Shown here in pieces: positions 1 through 7,431 of a stretch of DNA of 34,582 bases (its first letter is position 1; each line of letters begins with the position of its first letter). The notes under the pieces were generated by a model. That model was given only the letters and a program-made list of their open reading frames with translations. It was not told where the DNA came from and did not search any database. The stretch is from NCBI GenBank assembly GCA_963205385.1, contig CAUJKE010000208.1, forward strand, positions 1-34,582, written 5' to 3'. Source of the DNA: Planctomycetota bacterium. Lineage in GTDB: Bacteria > Planctomycetota > Planctomycetia > Pirellulales > Pirellulaceae. A program made the position numbers and the translations under genes.

Positions 1-230
1 TGTCAGGGCATACGATTTCATAGGGCACCCCAAGGACGAAGGACGGGCCAGCCTTTGGCCAACTTGACACAAAGAAACTTAGCCTGAATTTGGCTTACCC
101 CCAAGTTATCCTATCCCCCAAGTCGGCAAACAACCCGAGACCGCAGGGTCGCGCTTGGCAAAATCCGCACAACCCGCAGCCGCCAGCGGTTTCATCCCGG
201 GACGTGAAGCCCCAATTGGCTCGCGACCCC

Positions 231-1055
231 TTACCCGGCCTTCGCTAAGTCTGGCTCCGCGTTTGCCAGCGGGAGCCCCAGCACTTCACGGCACAGGTTG
301 CGATAATCTTCCGCCCCATTTGAGTGGGGCGAGTACTCGAAAATCGATTGCCCAAAGCTGGGCGCTTCCGCCAAACGAATGTTGCGGCGGATGTGCGTTT
401 TGAAGTTGCGCACCTCCCGCCACACGCCTTCGCTGCCGGCGCGCTTCGAGAAGAAGTCGTAGACGTCCGTGCTGACCTCCGCGGCCAACCGTGTTCCACT
501 GTCATACATGCAGAATACCACGCCTGTCAGTTGCAGCACCGGGTTGAGCCGCTTGGCGACGATCTCAATGGTGCGGAGCAGTTTGCTTAACCCGTGGAGC
601 GCCAAGAAGTGCGGCTGAAGCGGCAGGAACACCTCTTCCACCGTGGTCAAAGCATTCAACGTCAGCACGCCTAAACTCGGCGGGCAATCGAGAATGACGT
701 AGTCAAATTTCTGGTCGTCGGCTTCGAGTTTGTCTCGCAATATGACCTCGCGGCCGACTTCGTTCGCAAGTTCCATCTCGGCAGCGGCCAGGTTCAAATC
801 GGCCGGAACAACCCACAAGTTCTCAGCCACCTGACGGCGGACTTGAGCGATCGCATAATCGCGGGTCAGCACGTCGTACACGCTCGGCTCGTCTTCGGAG
901 AGACAAACGCCAACGTGCAGCGAAGCATGCGCCTGCGGATCAAGGTCAATCAAACAAACGCGTTGCCCTGACTCCGCCAAAGCAGCGCTGAGGTTCACGG
1001 CAGTGGTCGTTTTACCGACGCCGCCTTTTTGGTTCAGAATAGCGATGGAACGCAT
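231..1055 (-). CDS. ParA-family chromosome/plasmid partitioning ATPase (orphan)
   Basis: A 274-residue deviant-Walker ATPase of the ParA/Soj/MinD superfamily. Seen directly: the P-loop KGGVGKTT starts about ten residues from the N-terminus, followed by LIDLDPQAHAS (the second conserved Asp) and VILDCPPSLG (Walker B-type). Family knowledge: such proteins dimerise on ATP, bind DNA non-specifically and position a cargo such as a ParB-parS complex. The ATG at 1055 is preferred over an in-frame GTG at 1073 because an AAGGAG Shine-Dalgarno lies between them. A perfect TATAAT on the minus strand (1109-1114) lies about 55 bp upstream. No ParB follows in this window, so the gene is either an orphan or its partner is elsewhere. 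Partition function is inferred; the ATPase fold is certain. Confidence 0.93.
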   Translation of the reverse strand: MRSIAILNQKGGVGKTTTAVNLSAALAESGQRVCLIDLDPQAHASLHVGVCLSEDEPSVYDVLTRDYAIAQVRRQVAENLWVVPADLNLAAAEMELANEVGREVILRDKLEADDQKFDYVILDCPPSLGVLTLNALTTVEEVFLPLQPHFLALHGLSKLLRTIEIVAKRLNPVLQLTGVVFCMYDSGTRLAAEVSTDVYDFFSKRAGSEGVWREVRNFKTHIRRNIRLAEAPSFGQSIFEYSPHSNGAEDYRNLCREVLGLPLANAEPDLAKAG

Positions 1056-1108
1056 CGCGGGACTCCTTTCCACGTGATGCCGGTCGAATCGGGTAAACTC
1101 AGCCGGAG

Positions 1109-1114
1109 ATTATA
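1109..1114 (-). promoter_or_regulatory. Candidate -10 box for parA
   Basis: The minus strand reads TATAAT here, about 55 bp upstream of the parA ATG. That leaves a short leader carrying AAGGAG. No good -35 hexamer is visible 16-18 bp further upstream, so this is a candidate only. Confidence 0.4.
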
Positions 1115-1260
1115 CGCGCCCTCGCCCCGCGGCCACTAGACGAATTCGGCGCGGAATCGCCATCGACGTGCCCCAATTCGCCAGCGTTTGGAAACCGCTG
1201 CGACGGCGCACGGACCTTCCGCCTTCACTGCACAGAAGTATACGGTCGAGGCTAGATGTT

Positions 1261-1750
1261 GTCAATATGTCTTTACCAATTAACATCGAACTATTGTTGC
1301 TCCCTGCCGACCAGCGCCGCGGGCCAAGAGTGAAATTGCGCTCGCTGGAACGTGAAACCCACCCCTCTGAGGACAATTATTAGCGTGTTTGCGCGCATGC
1401 GAATCGGTGTAAACCGTGTGATTCAAAAGCCTTACGGAATTCCCGTTGCGCACCAACACGAGCGGCTATTAATGCCGCGCCACGAGACTGCCTATGCTTG
1501 CCATCTTTCCCACTTTTGACGCCGAACGATTGTTGCTCCCTGCCGACCAGCGCAGGGGCCAAGGGTGAAATCGTGCTCTTCGGAACGTCAAACCCACTCC
1601 TTTGAGGACAATTATTAGCGTGCTCGCGCAGATGCGAATTGGCGCAAACCGTTTGATATCATAGAGTTATAGAATTCGTGTCGCGCCGCATCGCCAGCGG
1701 CTATTAATAGCGCGCCCTCATGTTGCCCAAACGTCTTATTTTGCCCACTC
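1261..1750. repeat. Degenerate non-coding tandem duplication, period about 235 bp
   Basis: Two tandem copies are recognisable by shared blocks at constant offset. TTGTTGCTCCCTGCCGACCA occurs at 1294 and 1530, AGGACAATTATTAGCGTG at 1370 and 1605, and AGCGGCTATTAAT at 1461 and 1696. The copies differ by scattered substitutions and small indels; a weaker third start may follow at about 1720. No reading frame is preserved between copies on either strand. At the 3' part of each unit a short self-complementary segment persists in two forms: GCGGC-N7-GCCGC in copy 1 and the palindrome GCTATTAATAGC in copy 2. This suggests a structured RNA or a protein-binding site rather than a gene. Function unknown. 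Confidence 0.75.
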
Positions 1751-1952
1751 TGCCCTTATTGACGGCATGGCCTCTTAGGCGAAGATTGGCTCACGGCTGC
1801 ACGCACGCTTGCATCACGACGGAGCGCAGGGCGACAAACAGACGCGACAATTGGGAATAGACTCACGCGCCGCCGAGTTCCCCCCAGCGCTACTCTTCTG
1901 AAGCAGGGGGGGGAGCCAATTCGCAGAGGCGCCGCGCGTCCTTTCCGTGGCT

Positions 1953-2522
1953 TCATGCCTGCGTGGCGGAGTCGACCCCGGCCCGCAATTTCGCCCGCGC
2001 GCGGCTGAGCGTGGGGCCGATGCTGTTCTCAGGCATGCCTAGGGCCGCGCTGATTTCCTGGTAAGACTTGCCTTCCAAATGGTAGAGTCGGACGATTTCC
2101 GCCTCGGAGCCTTCCAGCCCTTCCAGCAGGCGGTCGACTTCGTCGCGATCCATGATCCGCTGTTCGGCGGAAGCGGTCGCCGCGTGATGTTGGTCGGCGT
2201 CGGTCAATTCCGCCCCAGGCCGACGCTTCAGCAATTCGCGCACGACAACCCGTCGGGAAATGACCGTCAAGTAAGTCGCCAAACTGCTTTCGCCACGAAA
2301 CCGCCGCAGTACGGCGAAGTCGTTGACGACAATCGACAAAAAGACGTCCGCCGCCAGGTCTTCGACGTCTTGCGGGCTTAAGCGAATCCCTCGCGACTGG
2401 GCCGAGTGGTTGATCACATGGATCACCAAACCCAAAAACCGATCGACAAAGTCCTCCCAGGCGCGAGGTTTTGCCGTCAAGCAGCGATCCAGCAGCTCGC
2501 GGTCGACAGGAGACAGCGCCAC
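1953..2522 (-). CDS. ECF-type RNA polymerase sigma factor
   Basis: A 189-residue sigma-70-family factor with only regions 2 and 4, the layout of group 4 (extracytoplasmic-function) sigmas. Region 2 spans roughly residues 18-100 and includes DVEDLAADVFLSIV and the promoter-melting segment FRGESSLATYLTVISRR. Region 4 spans roughly 130-182, with the helix-turn-helix GKSYQEISAALGMPENSIG followed by LSRARAKLR. It redirects RNA polymerase core to a specific regulon. The start is a GTG at 2522 preceded by AAAGG; a short palindrome CCTTTAAAAGG (2529-2539) overlaps the leader. No anti-sigma factor gene is adjacent: upstream is a 0.66-kb empty region and downstream the tandem-repeat region. Its signal and regulon cannot be read from sequence. 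Confidence 0.9.
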   Translation of the reverse strand: MALSPVDRELLDRCLTAKPRAWEDFVDRFLGLVIHVINHSAQSRGIRLSPQDVEDLAADVFLSIVVNDFAVLRRFRGESSLATYLTVISRRVVVRELLKRRPGAELTDADQHHAATASAEQRIMDRDEVDRLLEGLEGSEAEIVRLYHLEGKSYQEISAALGMPENSIGPTLSRARAKLRAGVDSATQA

Positions 2523-3186
2523 GTTGAAAACCTTTAAAAGGACCGAACGGACAACAAGACAAGTACGACTTCCCGCCTGCGCACAGTCGGCGCAAGAATC
2601 AAACCACCCTAATTCTAAGTCCCCCCAGTTTATCAGGCAAGTCGAATGCTGGCGCGCATGATGAGTTCGTACAACCGAGGTGGGCTTCCAGGCCCTGCGA
2701 AAAGCCGCAATAACGGCCCCAAGTTGCCTCGCTCCCCCCTCTCTCCAGTCCGCAATCCCTTCGCGGCCGGTTCCTAACGCTTGCGATGACAGCTAGTTCG
2801 ACCGACGTTCCGGCGGCAGTCGTCACCAGGCGGCGCGATTGCGGCCGCAGTCCGGTCGCCGTGCGCAACAAGCGGCGGTTGAAGTTGGATTGGCTTCCAA
2901 CGCAGCCGCAACCCTCTCACGTCTCGGCGCCAGGTGGTCAAACGGTCGCGCCGCCACGAAAACTCCCCGAAGGTGGGCTTGAAATTCGGCTTCGCGCGAT
3001 TTTCCGAATTCGCAGCTAAACGACTTCGACCCGCCCGCCCGATAAACACGACGGACATCAAACCACCGCGAGGCAATGGGGGGTGTTCAGGCGTGCTGAA
3101 TCTGCTTAAGTTGTGGAGAGATTGAAGCGGCAATTTGAGTTGCTAGCGCTTCCATCCAGTTGTTGGAGACAAGGAGAAACTGGTCC
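2523..3186. other. Intergenic region upstream of the sigma factor and ferredoxin genes
   Basis: About 660 bp between two divergent genes. No ORF with recognisable content, no tRNA and no clear repeat was found. The right end carries the ferredoxin ribosome-binding site AAGGAG at 3171. Promoters for both genes presumably lie here, but no convincing -35/-10 pair was identified. Confidence 0.5.
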
Positions 3187-3468
3187 ATGACTCATATCGT
3201 TGCGCAGCCCTGCTTTGCCTGCAAGTACACCGACTGTGTTGTCGTGTGCCCTGTAGAATGTTTCTACGAAGGGGAGCAGATGCTTTACATTCACCCCGAT
3301 GAGTGCATTGATTGCGAGGCCTGCGTGCCCGAATGCCCCGTCGAGGCTATTTTCCATCAGGACAATTTGCCTGAGGAATGGAAGGACTTCACCGAGCTGA
3401 ACGCCGAAATGGCGCCGCAGTGCGAAGTCATCACCGAAAAGAAGGAACCGCTCGGCCCGCCCGTCTAA
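3187..3468 (+). CDS. fdxA: FdxA-type 7Fe ([3Fe-4S][4Fe-4S]) ferredoxin
   Basis: A 93-residue soluble electron carrier of the seven-iron ferredoxin family. Cysteines fall at 9, 12, 17, 21, 25, 40, 43, 46 and 50. By analogy with Azotobacter ferredoxin I, Cys9/17/50 would hold the 3Fe cluster and Cys21/40/43/46 the 4Fe cluster. The segments [18 protein letters not shown] and [17 protein letters not shown] are diagnostic. The ATG at 3187 follows AAGGAG (3171) with a ten-base spacer; an in-frame TTG at 3160 lies upstream of that site and is less likely. It is monocistronic, ends in a strong hairpin, and converges on the HNH gene. Its redox partner is not evident from the neighbourhood. Confidence 0.95.
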   Translation: MTHIVAQPCFACKYTDCVVVCPVECFYEGEQMLYIHPDECIDCEACVPECPVEAIFHQDNLPEEWKDFTELNAEMAPQCEVITEKKEPLGPPV

Positions 3469-3493
3469 GCGCCGTGCGGACGAATTCGCAACA

Positions 3494-3529
3494 CAAACGC
3501 CTCGGCCTATCTAGGCACTGAGGCGTTTG
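3494..3529 (+). terminator. Hairpin terminator between fdxA and the HNH gene
   Basis: Perfect 10-bp inverted repeat CAAACGCCTC / GAGGCGTTTG. Inside it sits a second stem, GCCTA-TC-TAGGC. It begins 26 bases after the fdxA stop and lies between convergent genes, so it can serve both. No U-tract follows, so it may not be a canonical intrinsic terminator. Confidence 0.6.
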
Positions 3530-3640
3530 CGCGTTCTTGGAAGTGCACTTCCAAAATTCTCATGGTTGCGGAGGCTGAATTCTGAATCTCGGCCGTTTGC
3601 ATTGGCTGGGATTTTGCTGCTTCGGACTTGGAATGTTCCA

Positions 3641-4276
3641 TCACCGGGCATCCAACATCCCGCCGCCATTGCCCAAAAAGCTCTTCCAAACCGCGTACTT
3701 TTCCTGCCGCAACTTCGCCGCCAAGAGTGGATGTTGTTGGGGGCGCTTGGGTTGCGAGATGAGTTTCATCCGCGCTTCCTGCGGCGTGCGGCCGCCCTTC
3801 TTGGTGTTGCAGGCGACGCACGAGCACACGATGTTTTCCCAACTCGTCTCGCCGCCGCGACTGCGCGGAATGACGTGGTCGAGGCTCATCTGATGGGAAG
3901 GGAGCGTGCGGCCACAATACTGGCAGCAGTGCCCGTCGCGGGCGAAGAGGTTGCGACGGTTGAAACGCAGAGCCGTCCGAGGGACGCGGTCGAAAGTCAT
4001 CAAGCGGATGACGCGAGGAATCTGCAATTCAAAGTGGACCGAGCGTATCCAGTCGTCGTCGTGCTGCTTATCGAACTGCCTCAACTCGCTGAGGATTCGC
4101 CAACTTTCAAAGTCGTAGTTGGCGTACTGCCCGTCTTCGATGTGGATCACTTCCGCATAGTCGCGATACAACAACGAAATCGCCCGCCGCGCCGCAATCA
4201 CATGTACGGCCGCGTAATGGCGGTTAAGCACCAACACGCTAGATCCGAGAGCAATGCTCGGGTCGGCGCTGATCAT
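3641..4276 (-). CDS. HNH endonuclease-domain protein
   Basis: A 211-residue protein. The N-terminal half (VLVLNRHYAAVHVIAARRA and on) is the region that precedes the HNH nuclease domain in a widespread bacterial family. The C-terminal half carries CQYCGRTL, then LDHVIPRSRGG with the catalytic His, then N-x4-CVACNTKK. That gives the Zn-binding CxxC...CxxC pair and the beta-beta-alpha-metal site. The start at 4276 follows GGGAGGG at good spacing; a longer in-frame start at 4336 lacks such a site. The minus strand 73-97 bp upstream has TTGGCA-17-TACCAT, a plausible promoter. The nuclease is expected to nick or cut DNA, but whether it serves repair, defence or another role is unknown; no methylase or mobile element is adjacent. 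Confidence 0.88.
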   Translation of the reverse strand: MISADPSIALGSSVLVLNRHYAAVHVIAARRAISLLYRDYAEVIHIEDGQYANYDFESWRILSELRQFDKQHDDDWIRSVHFELQIPRVIRLMTFDRVPRTALRFNRRNLFARDGHCCQYCGRTLPSHQMSLDHVIPRSRGGETSWENIVCSCVACNTKKGGRTPQEARMKLISQPKRPQQHPLLAAKLRQEKYAVWKSFLGNGGGMLDAR

Positions 4277-4694
4277 GCAAACCCTCCCTTGCAGGCGCTG
4301 GGCGCGGCAACAATCGCGCAAACCAACGGATTTCACTTAGTCCGATGGTAGCAGACCGCCTCGCAATTGCCAACTTCAGGCGAAATATTCACCGGGGGAA
4401 GTCGGTCCCGAAGGTCCGTTTTGGCAACGTCTCAACACGCCGCCTGGCCGTTGTCAAGCACCCTCGCGCCCTCGGCAAAGATCGTAATCTTTGCCACTAT
4501 TAACTGTCGCGGTTGAACTTTTTCTTCGAAACACGCTTGTCGCCATGCGCACTTTGGGATTAGGATAAATCTTGTTAACACGGCGCTAAGAAGTCTGAAC
4601 ATCTCCCACTGCGTGTTGGCGATGTGACGATCATCAGCGCCTGCCGCCTGCATGGAGCAGGGCTGGCGTTCGCTTCCTTTTCGAGGGCCCGGTG
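4277..4694. other. Divergent intergenic region
   Basis: About 420 bp between the HNH gene and the small Cys-pair gene. Besides the HNH promoter candidate, the plus strand has TTGTCG (4537) and TAGGAT (4561) with an 18-base spacer as a weak promoter candidate for the rightward gene. Nothing else was recognised. Confidence 0.35.
4345..4373 (-). promoter_or_regulatory. Candidate sigma-70 promoter of the HNH gene
   Basis: On the minus strand, TTGGCA (4373-4368) and TACCAT (4350-4345) are separated by exactly 17 bases. They match consensus at 5/6 and 4/6 positions. The predicted transcript starts about 60 bases upstream of the HNH ATG. Confidence 0.4.
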
Positions 4695-5003
4695 ATGATC
4701 CATTACTCGTGCGACCGTTGTAAGCGGTTGATCGATACGGAAGAAGAATTGCGATATTCAGTGAAGCTGGAAGTGTGCGCCGCCATGGAGCCGCTCGCCA
4801 GTGACGAGTTCGAGGATGATCGGGATCACCTCTTGGAAGTGCAGGAGATTCTTGAACGTCTGGATGACTTGGAAGACGACAACATCGGCGACGAAATCTA
4901 CCAAAAGAAGCATTACGATCTGTGCGCGTCATGCTATCGCGAGTTCATCAAGAACCCGCTCGGCCGCGAGCAACCGGTGCATCTCGGCTTCAGCCAGAAC
5001 TAA
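4695..5003 (+). CDS. Conserved small protein of unknown function with two CxxC pairs
   Basis: A protein of about 102 residues with no assigned function. Seen directly: CDRC near the N-terminus and CASC about 70 residues later, a spacing that could hold one zinc ion. Between them lies a strongly acidic, helix-prone stretch (roughly residues 38-68, rich in Asp, Glu and Leu) that could form a coiled coil. The start could be the GTG at 4692 or the ATG at 4695; GAGGG about eight bases upstream serves either. It is followed after 36 bp by the SNase-fold gene in the same direction, so the two may be cotranscribed. Coding potential is supported by the ordered Cys pairs and by codon use like its neighbours. 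Zinc binding is inference. Confidence 0.7.
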   Translation: MIHYSCDRCKRLIDTEEELRYSVKLEVCAAMEPLASDEFEDDRDHLLEVQEILERLDDLEDDNIGDEIYQKKHYDLCASCYREFIKNPLGREQPVHLGFSQN

Positions 5004-5039
5004 CCACCGATTCCCAATATCCTGACGTTAGGCGCACCG

Positions 5040-5588
5040 ATGCCTCGTCCCCGGCGTCGTATTCCCAGTTGGCGATTTTGGACGTGGGCGTGTTTGGCTT
5101 ATGTGGCGATCTTGCGCACGGTCGCCGCTTCGCCTGACACGGCGCCTGCGCACAACGGGGAACGTCGATTCGATGTCCCCAGTCTCCCACCCGGGCCATG
5201 CGAAGTCGTGGAAGTCATCAGCGGCGATACGTTCGTCGTGCGGCCGGCAACGAGTCATGTCAGCTTCGTCGTGCGTCTGTTGAGCACCCAGGCGGCCAGC
5301 GTGGAGCAGGACGGCCCCGAACTTGCCGCCGCCGCGACGCAGTCCGCGCGCGACTTTCTAACCCACGGCGACGTCCGCCTGCGGCTCGATAATCATCGGC
5401 TCGATAGTCACGGGCGTTATCTGGCGTATCTTGAAGCCCGCGGCGAGATGCTCAATCTCGCCTTGATCGAGGCCGGTCTCGCGAGGTTCTATTTTTTCCC
5501 CGGCAACTCCGCTTCGACGGATCGCCAATTGAGCAACGCGCAGGATGCCGCCCGCATCGCCCGCCGAGGAATTTGGCGAACCAGGTAA
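5040..5588 (+). CDS. Exported or membrane-anchored SNase-fold (thermonuclease-like) protein with a degenerate active site
   Basis: A 182-residue protein. An Arg-rich N-terminus and a hydrophobic stretch (about residues 11-30) suggest an export signal or membrane anchor. Residues about 54-180 match the staphylococcal nuclease fold: CEVVEVISGDTFVV (Asp63), VVRLL (Arg79), LDSHGRYLAYL (Arg126) and LNLALIEAGLARFYFF. The usual segment RLxxIDTPE, which supplies a metal-binding Asp and the general-base Glu, reads RLLSTQAAS here. The residues equivalent to Asp40 and Glu43 are therefore Gln84 and Ser87, while the two substrate Arg equivalents are kept. It may bind nucleic acid or phosphate without cleaving it, or have changed function. 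It sits 36 bp after the small CxxC protein gene. The fold assignment is good; loss of activity is inference. Confidence 0.8.
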   Translation: MPRPRRRIPSWRFWTWACLAYVAILRTVAASPDTAPAHNGERRFDVPSLPPGPCEVVEVISGDTFVVRPATSHVSFVVRLLSTQAASVEQDGPELAAAATQSARDFLTHGDVRLRLDNHRLDSHGRYLAYLEARGEMLNLALIEAGLARFYFFPGNSASTDRQLSNAQDAARIARRGIWRTR

Positions 5589-5713
5589 AAACCCGGTATC
5601 GCACGCACATTTCCCTGTACCGTCCGCCGGAATTGCAAACCATGCACTAGCCTGCTGCGATGGACCAACCACGGGACCACCGACTGCGGTATAAGCTTGC
5701 ATCGCGCACCAGC

Positions 5714-5748
5714 GGCGTTACATTGACGTTCTCACTCTCCGTAACGCC
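5714..5748. promoter_or_regulatory. Perfect inverted repeat in the leader of the isomerase gene
   Basis: GGCGTTAC - 19 bases - GTAACGCC, ending two bases before the GGAG ribosome-binding site at 5751. It could be an operator for a dimeric regulator or an mRNA stem controlling access to the start site. Confidence 0.5.
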
Positions 5749-5763
5749 TTGGAGCCCTGGTCG

Positions 5764-6585
5764 ATGAAACTCGGTTTGATCAATTCCGCCTGGGTGCAGG
5801 CCAATCAGCCTACCGTCTTTGGCCTCCAGAAGACGAAGGAACTCGGCTTCGACACGATCGACATCTTCGCCGATCCGCTCGACATTGACATCAAAGAGCG
5901 ACGGCTCATCAAGGATCAGTGCGATCGCCTAGAACTGCCCATCGTCTCCGTCGCCTGTGTGGCCGTGGGCTTGATCGACTTCAACCCAAGTTGCCAGCGG
6001 TTCCACTTGGAGCGGTGCAAAAAGTATCTCGACCTGGTGTACGAGTACGAAGCGAAAAACTTGCTGCTCGTGCTAGGCGAGTATATTTGGAACCAGGAAG
6101 TCATTCCGCCGGCGGAGCAATGGAACACGGCGATCCAAAATTGCCGCATCCTGGGGGATTACGCCGCGGATCTCGGTGTACAGATCGCGCTGGAACTCGA
6201 GCCGTTCCACCTCTCGCTGCTGAACAATGTCGACAACATGGTCCGGTTCATTGATGACTGCAACCATCCGGCGGTGAAAGCCAATATCGACATCTCCCAC
6301 CTCTGCCTGGCGAACGTCGCCCCGGAGGAAGTGCGGCGACTGCGCGGAAAGGCGATTCACGTCCATATCAGCGACTGCGACGGAAAAAAACATGGCGATT
6401 TGCCACCGGGGCGGGGCGTTGTCGATTTCGCCCCGTACTTGCAAGAAATCAAAGCACTCGGTATCGACGGGGCTGTTTCCATCGAACTCGAATACTCCCC
6501 CGAACCAGACAAGATCATCGACTGGGTCGCGGAAGCCTATCGCGAGACAGACAAGCTAATGCAGGCGGCGGGACTGCGGGATTAG
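5764..6585 (+). CDS. Sugar phosphate isomerase/epimerase (xylose isomerase-like TIM barrel)
   Basis: A 273-residue TIM-barrel protein of the AP_endonuc_2 superfamily. Putative metal ligands lie at the strand ends: Glu in ALELEPFHL, Asp/His in NIDISHLCL, His in HVHISDCDGKKHG, and Glu in SIELEYSPEP. Such enzymes isomerise or epimerise sugars, inositols or related polyols, usually with a divalent metal. The substrate cannot be told from sequence. The ATG at 5764 is chosen because GGAG at 5751 is properly spaced; an in-frame TTG at 5749 precedes it. No signal peptide is present, so it is cytoplasmic. It stands alone, with a perfect inverted repeat just before the ribosome-binding site that may regulate it. 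Confidence 0.88.
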   Translation: MKLGLINSAWVQANQPTVFGLQKTKELGFDTIDIFADPLDIDIKERRLIKDQCDRLELPIVSVACVAVGLIDFNPSCQRFHLERCKKYLDLVYEYEAKNLLLVLGEYIWNQEVIPPAEQWNTAIQNCRILGDYAADLGVQIALELEPFHLSLLNNVDNMVRFIDDCNHPAVKANIDISHLCLANVAPEEVRRLRGKAIHVHISDCDGKKHGDLPPGRGVVDFAPYLQEIKALGIDGAVSIELEYSPEPDKIIDWVAEAYRETDKLMQAAGLRD

Positions 6586-6762
6586 CGTCGGCAGGCCACC
6601 ACGAATTTTCACGCGCTCGTAAATTGCATTTGCCCCGCCCGCTACGAATGGGGACAATCAAAGGACGCCGCGACGGAACTTTGGTCATCGACGTGTGTTC
6701 CAAAGGAATCGCTCGTCACGCGCGCGTGCGCCGACATACTGCTTTTCTCAAGGAACACTTGC

Positions 6763-7425
6763 ATGTTTTCGAGTCGTTTGCAACTCACCCGCCGCACCTT
6801 TTGTGGCGGTCTCGCGTTCACCGCCGCCGCGCTCGCTACGCCGGGGTTGATGGCGGAAGAGCTGATCCGCACGCCGGCGCAAACTGAAGGGCCGTTTTAT
6901 CCCGACAAGCTGCCGCTCGATACCGACAACGATTTGATCATCGTCAACGATCAACTCACGTCCGCTGTGGGGGACATCACGCACTTAACGGGACGAATCC
7001 TCGATGCCCAGGGGAACCCCATTCGCAACGCCTTGGTCGAGATCTGGCAGGTAGACAACAACGCTGCGTACCTGCACACGCGGAGCGGCAATCGCGACAA
7101 ATACGACAGCAATTTCCAAGGCTTCGGCCGATTCCTGACGGGTTCCAGCGGCGGGTATTATTTCCGCACCATCAAGCCGGTTCCCTATCCCGGCCGCACG
7201 CCGCACATCCACGTCAAGGTAAAGCTCAAAGGTCGCCCGGAGTTCATCACGCAGTGCTACATCAAGGGCCATGCCGGCAACGAGCGTGATGGTATTTGGC
7301 GAAGCATCCGCGACGAGCAGCAACGCAACTCTGTCACCATCGACTTCGCGCCGCTGAAGAACTCCAAGTTAGGCGAATTGGCGGCGAATTTTGACGTCGT
7401 GCTCGGCTATACGCCGGAAGGTTAA
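6763..7425 (+). CDS. Exported intradiol ring-cleavage dioxygenase-like protein (Tat signal)
   Basis: A 220-residue protein of the protocatechuate 3,4-dioxygenase beta-sandwich family. The N-terminus LTRRTFCGGLAFTAAALA is a twin-arginine (Tat) signal, consistent with export of a cofactor-loaded enzyme. The non-haem Fe(III) site is visible: Tyr103 after EIWQVDNN, Tyr142 in PVPYPGR, then His148 and His150 in TPHIHVKV. Family members cleave catechol-type rings between the two hydroxyls; exported forms are often annotated only as intradiol dioxygenases of unknown substrate. The gene ends six bases before the gamma-glutamyltransferase ATG, so the two are almost certainly cotranscribed. Substrate unknown. 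Confidence 0.9.
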   Translation: MFSSRLQLTRRTFCGGLAFTAAALATPGLMAEELIRTPAQTEGPFYPDKLPLDTDNDLIIVNDQLTSAVGDITHLTGRILDAQGNPIRNALVEIWQVDNNAAYLHTRSGNRDKYDSNFQGFGRFLTGSSGGYYFRTIKPVPYPGRTPHIHVKVKLKGRPEFITQCYIKGHAGNERDGIWRSIRDEQQRNSVTIDFAPLKNSKLGELAANFDVVLGYTPEG

Positions 7426-7431
7426 GCCCTC

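Larger units (their letters stand above)
1056..1952. other. Long intergenic region between parA and the sigma-factor gene
   Basis: About 0.9 kb without a convincing gene. It holds the parA leader and -10 candidate and the 235-bp tandem duplication. The last 200 bp is featureless apart from short G and C runs. Short ORFs here (88, 60 and 66 codons on the minus strand) have no recognisable domain and do not correspond between the two repeat copies. Confidence 0.6.

Noticed and set aside
64-92. Perfect TTGACA at 64 near the left edge as a promoter
   Set aside because: No acceptable -10 hexamer lies 16-18 bases downstream, and no plus-strand gene follows; the next gene is on the other strand.
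1064-1080. A parS-like CACGTG palindrome just upstream of parA
   Set aside because: Only the central CCACGTGA part fits; the outer positions of the 16-bp parS consensus do not match, and CACGTG occurs by chance in GC-rich DNA.
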